DNA of 64,000 nucleotides from Phreatobacter cathodiphilus (GTDB lineage Bacteria > Pseudomonadota > Alphaproteobacteria > Rhizobiales > Phreatobacteraceae), in the NCBI RefSeq assembly GCF_003008515.1, contig NZ_CP027668.1:3823001-3887000 (forward strand), given 5' to 3'. Each line of letters opens with the position of its first letter. Positions within the stretch are counted from its first letter, which is position 1. The translations under genes were made by a program, and so were the position numbers. Below the pieces are notes generated by a model, which saw only the letters and a program-made list of their open reading frames with translations, made no database searches and was not told the origin of the DNA. This document shows, piece by piece, positions 59,045-64,000 of this stretch.

Positions 59045-60145
59045 ATGACGCGCGCCACCATAGCACGGACGAAGCCCGCACAGGAGAGCGCAGCCCCGGC
59101 CGCTGCGCTGCTCGCCTGGTACGACCGCCATCGCCGCCACCTGCCCTGGCGCGCCCTGCCCGGCGAGCCGGTGGACCCCTATCGCGTCTGGCTGTCCGAA
59201 ATCATGCTGCAGCAGACCACGGTGAAGGCGGTGGCGCCCTATTTCGCCGCCTTCCTCGCCCGCTGGCCGACGGTCGCCGATCTCGCGGCGGCACCGGTGG
59301 AGGAGGTGATGAAGGCTTGGGCCGGGCTCGGCTACTATTCCCGCGCCCGCAATCTCCACGCCTGCGCCATCGCCGTGGCGCGCGACCATGACGGACGCTT
59401 TCCCGCCGAGATCGCCGGGCTCAGGGCGTTGCCGGGAGTGGGCGACTATACGGCGGCGGCGGTCGGCGCCATCGCCTTCGACCTGGCCGCGCCCGTGGTG
59501 GACGGCAATGTCGAGCGGGTGGTGACGCGGCTCGAGGCGGTGGACGAGCCCCTGCCGGGCGCCAAGCCGCTGATCCGGGCGCTGGTGGCCGACATGCTCG
59601 ACCCCACCCGTCCCGGCGACTTCGCGCAGGCCATGATGGACCTCGGCGCCACCATCTGCACGCCGCGCCGGCCGGCCTGCGCGCTCTGCTCGCTGCGCCC
59701 CTTCTGCGCCGCAGCCGCCGAGGGCAGTCAGGAGGCCTACCCGAAGAAGGCGCCGAAGAAGACCGGGACGCTGCGTCGCGGCGCCGCCTTCGTCGTGGTC
59801 CGGGCGGACGGCGCCCTCCTCGTCGGCACCCGTCCGCCGAAGGGCCTGCTCGGCGGCATGACGGAAGTCCCCGGCACCGCATGGTCGGCCGATTTCGACG
59901 AGGCCGCGGCGCTGGCGGCAGCGCCGCTGCCGCTCGCCCTACACCGGCTGCCGGGAACCGTCGGCCACGTCTTCACCCATTTTCCCCTGGAGCTCACCGT
60001 TTTCCGCGCCGACGCCCCGTCCGGCACGCCGCCCGCACCCGGCATGCGCTGGATCGCGGCCGGCGAGATCGCCGGCGAGGCCTTTCCCACCGTGATGCGC
60101 AAGGTGCTCGCCCATGCCGGCGTCGGGCCCGACGGCCGGGCTTGA
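59045..60145 (+). CDS. mutY: A/G-specific adenine DNA glycosylase MutY
   Basis: A 366-residue glycosylase that removes adenine mispaired with 8-oxoguanine. The helix-hairpin-helix LPGVGDYTAAAV, catalytic glutamate in LSEIMLQQT and aspartate in VVDGNVERV, and the 4Fe-4S motif C-x6-C-x2-C-x5-C (CTPRRPACALCSLRPFC) are present, followed by a C-terminal Nudix-like domain that recognises 8-oxoG. Upstream longer frames cross the DUF721 gene, so the ATG at 59045 is used. Confidence 0.95.
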   Translation: MTRATIARTKPAQESAAPAAALLAWYDRHRRHLPWRALPGEPVDPYRVWLSEIMLQQTTVKAVAPYFAAFLARWPTVADLAAAPVEEVMKAWAGLGYYSRARNLHACAIAVARDHDGRFPAEIAGLRALPGVGDYTAAAVGAIAFDLAAPVVDGNVERVVTRLEAVDEPLPGAKPLIRALVADMLDPTRPGDFAQAMMDLGATICTPRRPACALCSLRPFCAAAAEGSQEAYPKKAPKKTGTLRRGAAFVVVRADGALLVGTRPPKGLLGGMTEVPGTAWSADFDEAAALAAAPLPLALHRLPGTVGHVFTHFPLELTVFRADAPSGTPPAPGMRWIAAGEIAGEAFPTVMRKVLAHAGVGPDGRA

Positions 60146-60253
60146 CCTCCCGGCGGCGAGCGGCATGCTGGCCAGCCCGGGACGGGAAGGAACCACCGCG
60201 GCGCGGCGGACTTGCCACAGGAGCCCCGGTTCGAACGTGAGGACCTCGCCTGG

Positions 60254-60916
60254 ATGACGGACGGCCGGCCGCAGGGCATGACCTGGCACTATGACCGCGC
60301 GGAAATGGTCGCCGACGGCGTCATCCACGTGCTCGGTGCCGTCTTCGCGCTCTTTGCCGCGGGGGCGCTGATCGGCGTCGCCCTCTACCGGGCCGAGCTC
60401 GCCACCATCTCGTCCCTGGCGGTCTATGCCGCGAGCCTCGTCGCGGTCATCGGCTGCTCGGCCGCCTACAACATGTGGCCGGTGTCGCGCACCAAGTGGA
60501 TCCTGCGCCGCTTCGACCATGCCGCCATCTTCATGCTGATCGCCGGCACCTACACACCCTTCATGGTGCACGTCGCCACCCCCACCGCACACGCCATGCT
60601 GGCGGCGGTGTGGATCGCCGGCTTTGCCGGGGCGGCGCTGAAGCTCTTCGCCCCCGGCCGCTACGACCGCGTCACCGTCTTCCTCTACCTCGCCATCGCC
60701 TGGAGCGGCGTCATCGTCGCCCACCAGGTCTTCGCCGTTCTGCCGACGGCGGCCATCGTGCTGCTGGTGGTGGGCGGGCTCATCTATTCGGCCGGGGTGG
60801 TCTTCCACCTCTGGCACTCCCTGCGCTTCCAGAACGCCATCTGGCACGGCTTCGTCCTCGTCGCCGCCGGCTGCCAGTATGCGGCGGTGCTGAACGGCGT
60901 CCTGCTCGGCGCCTGA
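60254..60916 (+). CDS. Hemolysin III family (YqfA/TrhA) membrane protein
   Basis: A 220-residue seven-helix protein related to the HlyIII/progestin and adipoQ receptor (PAQR) superfamily. The family's metal-site residues are visible: the early Glu-Met-x-Asp-x-x-x-His in AEMVADGVIHVLG, the mid-protein RRFDHAAIFMLIAGTYTPF and the late FHLWHSLRFQNAIWHGF. Such proteins may be ceramidase-like hydrolases or modulate membrane lipids; in bacteria the role is poorly known. I prefer the ATG at 60254; a TTG 14 codons earlier is possible. The next gene follows after 14 bp. Confidence 0.82.
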   Translation: MTDGRPQGMTWHYDRAEMVADGVIHVLGAVFALFAAGALIGVALYRAELATISSLAVYAASLVAVIGCSAAYNMWPVSRTKWILRRFDHAAIFMLIAGTYTPFMVHVATPTAHAMLAAVWIAGFAGAALKLFAPGRYDRVTVFLYLAIAWSGVIVAHQVFAVLPTAAIVLLVVGGLIYSAGVVFHLWHSLRFQNAIWHGFVLVAAGCQYAAVLNGVLLGA

Positions 60917-60930
60917 ACCCGGATCCCGTC

Positions 60931-61545
60931 ATGACCCTCTCCGGCTTCCTGCTCTTCTGCGGCGTGTACGCCATGGCGACCTTCTCGCCGGGGCCGGCCG
61001 TGGCGGCCATCGTGGCGCGCACCCTGGCGGTGGGGCTGAGGCGCACCGCGCCCTTCATCCTCGGCATCGTCGCCGGCGACCTCGTCTGGTTCGCCCTGGT
61101 CGCGCTCGGCCTCGCCGCCCTCGCCCAGAACGCCCAGCCGCTGTTCCTCGCCATCAAATATGCCGGCGTCGCCTATCTGCTCTGGCTCGCCTGGAAGCTC
61201 TGGACCGCGCCCGCCGCCGCCCCGCAGGAATCACCCGCCGCGCGCGGCGAGGGCTGGAAGCTCTTCCTCGGCGGCCTCGCCCTGACCATGGGCAATGCCA
61301 AGGTCATGGTCTTCTTCGTCTCGATCCTGCCGCTGGTGGTGGACCTCGGTACCCTCACGCCGCTGCTCGCGGCGGAGCTCGCCGTGGTGATGATGGCGAT
61401 TCTCTCCACGGCCATGTGGACCTATGCCCTGGCCGCCGCCCGCGCCCGGCGCTTCATCGCCAGCCCGCGCGCCATGCGCATGGTCAACCGCGGCACCGGC
61501 GCGGTGGTGGCCGGCGCCGCCGTGGCGGTCGCGGCGCGGGGGTAG
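60931..61545 (+). CDS. LysE/RhtB-family translocator
   Basis: A 204-residue six-helix exporter with the N-terminal FSPGPAVAAIVARTLAVG segment (RhtB-like, distinct from the ArgO-like gene at 35538) and ALTMGNAKVMVFFVSILPLVVD. It exports amino acids such as homoserine, threonine or lysine. It starts 14 bp after the HlyIII-like gene, so both may be one transcription unit. Confidence 0.9.
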   Translation: MTLSGFLLFCGVYAMATFSPGPAVAAIVARTLAVGLRRTAPFILGIVAGDLVWFALVALGLAALAQNAQPLFLAIKYAGVAYLLWLAWKLWTAPAAAPQESPAARGEGWKLFLGGLALTMGNAKVMVFFVSILPLVVDLGTLTPLLAAELAVVMMAILSTAMWTYALAAARARRFIASPRAMRMVNRGTGAVVAGAAVAVAARG

Positions 61546-61558
61546 GTCTCTTCGACGC

Positions 61559-61645
61559 GTCATGCCCGGGCTTGTCCCGGACATGACGCATTCTCTTCAA
61601 GCTGCGGTGTTCAAGTCGTGGATGGCGACAAGCCGGCCATGACGA
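61559..61645. repeat. Dispersed palindromic repeat, family B (copy 2)
   Basis: In the gap between the LysE-like gene and pcaG are GTCATGCCCGGGCTTGTCCC-GGACATGAC (a hairpin) and TTCAAGTCGTGGATGGCGAC-AAGCCGGCCATGAC. The shared words CATGCCCGG and TCAAGTCGTGG link it to 8229-8319. The left unit is a near-complete palindrome. Confidence 0.75.
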
Positions 61646-61674
61646 CGAGGGCTGTTTCCACCCTCTCCGAGGGA

Positions 61675-62283
61675 TCACACGTCGAAGAACACCGTCTCGC
61701 CCTCGCCCTGCAGGCGGATGTCGAGGGTGAAGGTGTGGCCGTTCTTCCGAGCGATCAGCGTTCCGCGACGCGCCTCGGGCACCAGCGCCAGGATCGGATC
61801 CTCGGCGTTCGACGCCTCGTCCTCGAAATAGACGCGCGTGAAGAGCTGCTTCAGCATGCCCCGCCCGAACACCGCGACGAGGATGTGCGGCGCCTGCTCG
61901 CCGCCGCCGGGGCCCGGCACCCGGCCGGGCCGGACCGTGACGAAGCGATAGGTGCCCTGGGCGTCCGTGTCGGAGCGGCCGAACCCCATGAAGCTGTTGC
62001 TCTGTCGCGCCCGGCCGTCATTCGGATGGGCGTAGCGCCCGTCGGCGTCCGCCTGCCAGATCTCCAGCATGGCGTCGGGCACGGGCTCGCCGGCACCGTC
62101 GATGACGCGGCCGGTGAGGACGATTTTCTCGCCCGGCGTTCCCGGTTCCGCCACCTGGCCGTCGACGGAGACGGGCACGTGGGAATAGGCCTTCCCGGGG
62201 GTGAGGCCGTAATGGAAGAAGGGACCCACCGTCTGCGACGGCGAGATACCCTCGGGGCGGCCGCCCGCGCTGTCAGTGCTCAT
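61675..62283 (-). CDS. pcaG: Protocatechuate 3,4-dioxygenase alpha subunit
   Basis: A 202-residue non-catalytic subunit of the ring-cleaving enzyme of the beta-ketoadipate pathway. The beta-sandwich core (SQTVGPFFHYGLTP, GAGEPVPDAMLEIWQADADGRYAHP) is typical, and the iron ligands are absent or altered, as expected for alpha. Its start overlaps the pcaH stop by 11 bp. Confidence 0.95.
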   Translation of the reverse strand: MSTDSAGGRPEGISPSQTVGPFFHYGLTPGKAYSHVPVSVDGQVAEPGTPGEKIVLTGRVIDGAGEPVPDAMLEIWQADADGRYAHPNDGRARQSNSFMGFGRSDTDAQGTYRFVTVRPGRVPGPGGGEQAPHILVAVFGRGMLKQLFTRVYFEDEASNAEDPILALVPEARRGTLIARKNGHTFTLDIRLQGEGETVFFDV

Positions 62284-62983
62284 GCGGTTCCTCCGTCGGC
62301 GTCGCCTCGCGGCCGCGCAGCACGATGTCGAACTGGTAGCCCAGCGCCCATTCCGGCTGGGTCGTCTCGAGGTCGAAGCGGGCGATCAGCCGCTCCCGCG
62401 CCTTCGCGTCGGGAATGCCGTTGAAGATCGGGTCGTAGGGAAAGAGCGGGTCGCCGGGGAAATACATCTGGGTGACCAGCCGCGACAGGAAGGTCGGGCC
62501 GAAGACCGAGAAGTGGATATGGGCCGGCCGCCAGGCATTGTGGTGGTTGCGCCAGGGATAGGCGCCCGGCCGCACCGTGGTGAAGCGGTAGCGGCCGTCC
62601 TCAGCCGTGAGATAGCGCCCGGCGCCGGTGAAATTCGGATCCAGCGGGGCGGGGTGCTGGTCGCGCACATGGACGTAGCGGCCGGCGGAATTGGCCTGCC
62701 ACAGCTCGACCAGGGCGTTCGGCACCGGGCGGCCGTCCTCGTCCAGCACGCGGCCGGAGACGATGATGCGCTCGCCCAGCGGCTCGCCGGCATGCTGGGC
62801 GGTGAGGTCGGCGTCGCTGTCGCGCACCTTGCCGTGGCCATAGACCGGGCCCGTGAGTTCGGTGAGCGTGTGCGGCACGAGGACGAGCGGCTGCTGCGGC
62901 GCGCGCAGCACGGTGCTCGTATAGGCGGGATGCAGGCTCGGCGGATGGGCCGCCGTGGAGCCGCGGGGCAGAACCAGGGCCAT
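62273..62983 (-). CDS. pcaH: Protocatechuate 3,4-dioxygenase beta subunit
   Basis: A 236-residue catalytic subunit that binds non-heme Fe(III) and opens the ring of protocatechuate to beta-carboxy-cis,cis-muconate. The iron ligands are the tyrosine in AGRYVHVRD, the tyrosine in GAYPWRNHHN and the two histidines in RPAHIHFSVFG. The start at MALVLPRGS is used. It is preceded (115 bp upstream) by a thiolase gene that ends the same catabolic block. Confidence 0.96.
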   Translation of the reverse strand: MALVLPRGSTAAHPPSLHPAYTSTVLRAPQQPLVLVPHTLTELTGPVYGHGKVRDSDADLTAQHAGEPLGERIIVSGRVLDEDGRPVPNALVELWQANSAGRYVHVRDQHPAPLDPNFTGAGRYLTAEDGRYRFTTVRPGAYPWRNHHNAWRPAHIHFSVFGPTFLSRLVTQMYFPGDPLFPYDPIFNGIPDAKARERLIARFDLETTQPEWALGYQFDIVLRGREATPTEEPHEH

Positions 62984-63098
62984 CGTCAGGGTTCCTCTCG
63001 GTTGGATCGCGCCTGCCTGTCGCAGGTCTCGTTCGGGAATTGGCCGACGGGGGCTCGACGGCCACGGCCCGGCGCGCGCCGGGCCGCAGCGAAGCGAT

Positions 63099-64000
63099 CT
63101 ATTGCACGCGCTCGACCGCCAGCGCCACGCCCTGGCCGACGCCGACGCACATGGTGGCGAGGCCGTAGCGGCCGCCGGTCTTCTCGAGCTGGTGCACGGC
63201 GGTGGCGGCGATGCGCGCTCCCGACATGCCGAGCGGATGTCCCAGCGCGATGGCCCCGCCGTTGGGGTTCACGTGGTCCGCATCCTCCGGCACGCCGATG
63301 CCCCGCAGCACGGCGATGCCCTGGCTGGCGAAGGCCTCGTTGAGCTCGATGACGTCAAAGTCCGACACCTTGATGCCGAGCCGCTCGACCAGCTTCTTCA
63401 CCGCCGGGATCGGGCCGATGCCCATGATCCGCGGCGGCACGCCGGCGGACGCCGCGCCGAGGATGCGGGCACGCGGGGTGAGGCCGTATTTCTCCACCGC
63501 CGCGGCCGAGGCGATGATCATGGCGCAGGCACCGTCGTTGACGCCGGAGGCGTTGCCGGCGGTGACCGTGCCCGGCTGGCGCACGAAGGCCTTCAGCTTG
63601 GCGAGGCCCTCGGCCGTGGTCTCGGGCCGCGGATGCTCGTCCCTGTCGACGATGGTGGGGCCGGCCCTGCCGCCGGGAATCTCGACCGGCACGATCTCCT
63701 CGGCGAAATAGCCCGAGGCCATGGCCCTGCCCGCCTTCTGCTGCGATGCCAGCGCGAAGGCATCCTGCGCCTCGCGCGACACCTGGAACTCCTCGGCGAC
63801 GTTCTCGCCGGTCTCGGGCATGGAATCGACGCCGTACTGGGTCTTCATCAGCGGATTGATGAAACGCCAGCCGATGGTGGTGTCGAAGATCTCGGCGGAG
63901 CGGGAGAAGGCCTCCCCCGCCTTGCCCATGACGAAGGGCGCCCGCGTCATGCTCTCGACGCCGCCGGCGATGGCGAGGTCGATGTCGCCGGCCTTCACCG
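63099..64000 (-). CDS. pcaF: Beta-ketoadipyl-CoA thiolase (C-terminal part)
   Basis: The coding frame runs off the end of the window. About 300 residues are visible, the C-terminal three quarters of a thiolase: the catalytic histidine in NPNGGAIALGHPLGMSGAR and the second catalytic cysteine in MCVGVGQG. The N-terminal nucleophile cysteine lies outside. Next to pcaGH, the last step of the beta-ketoadipate pathway (3-oxoadipyl-CoA to acetyl-CoA and succinyl-CoA) is the natural role; an acetyl-CoA acetyltransferase of another pathway cannot be excluded. The 3' boundary is firm, the start is not seen. Confidence 0.85.
   Translation of the reverse strand, partial: VKAGDIDLAIAGGVESMTRAPFVMGKAGEAFSRSAEIFDTTIGWRFINPLMKTQYGVDSMPETGENVAEEFQVSREAQDAFALASQQKAGRAMASGYFAEEIVPVEIPGGRAGPTIVDRDEHPRPETTAEGLAKLKAFVRQPGTVTAGNASGVNDGACAMIIASAAAVEKYGLTPRARILGAASAGVPPRIMGIGPIPAVKKLVERLGIKVSDFDVIELNEAFASQGIAVLRGIGVPEDADHVNPNGGAIALGHPLGMSGARIAATAVHQLEKTGGRYGLATMCVGVGQGVALAVERVQ

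Overview
The window is 64 kb of GC-rich chromosome with tightly packed genes on both strands and almost no AT-rich sequence. The gene set points to an alphaproteobacterium of the Hyphomicrobiales (Rhizobiales) type. Evidence: the pmbA / inositol-phosphatase-like / DUF4170 / DUF374 / waaA / lpxK / DUF2093 block, the atpI-atpB-atpE-atpF'-atpF F0 operon, DUF2948, DUF6101-like and TIGR02302-like proteins, and palindromic repeats of a kind I associate with Bradyrhizobium/Rhodopseudomonas-like genomes. I cannot name the genus from sequence alone.

Layout. 0-8.2 kb: the C-terminus of a TIGR02302-like protein, an MBL-fold hydrolase, moaD-pgsA, a DsbB-like protein, a quorum-sensing set (LuxR, LuxI and two orphan small genes in a row), an HNH endonuclease, and a DNA glycosylase divergent from gluQRS. 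8.2-17.6 kb: two tandem acyl-CoA ligases behind a PsrA-like operator, cysE, a nested inverted repeat, rpoN, the lptC-lptA-lptB lipopolysaccharide-transport operon and an RNase D-like exonuclease. 17.7-23.7 kb: a LysR regulator divergent from a DUF1445-cupin-TRAP transporter operon. 24-28.2 kb: a 720-residue flavin oxidoreductase fused to a methyltransferase, followed by an ABC exporter with acidic tails. 28.2-37.5 kb: fabI, a VOC protein, a DnaJ-type chaperone, pdxH, an SDR, an XRE regulator, corA, a LysE exporter, and an L,D-transpeptidase flanked by two related microproteins.

37.8-48.6 kb: smc, a repeat-rich island with a BrnT/BrnA toxin-antitoxin pair, a copper amine oxidase divergent from a LuxR-type regulator, and the F0 ATP synthase operon behind a near-consensus promoter. 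48.6-60 kb: a DsbA-like protein, a DUF6101-like protein, the Kdo/lipid A block (pmbA to lpxK), lspA, a histidine phosphatase, DUF721 and mutY. 60.2-64 kb: a hemolysin III family protein, a second LysE-type exporter, and protocatechuate catabolism (pcaG, pcaH and a truncated pcaF).

Envelope biogenesis is the commonest theme: LPS transport, Kdo transfer, lipid A 4'-kinase, an acyltransferase, lipoprotein signal peptidase and an L,D-transpeptidase. The accessory interest lies in the LuxR/LuxI operon tail, the oxidoreductase-methyltransferase fusion with its exporter, the paired microproteins, and the repeat/toxin-antitoxin island. I see no tRNA, rRNA, CRISPR array, transposase or phage genes.
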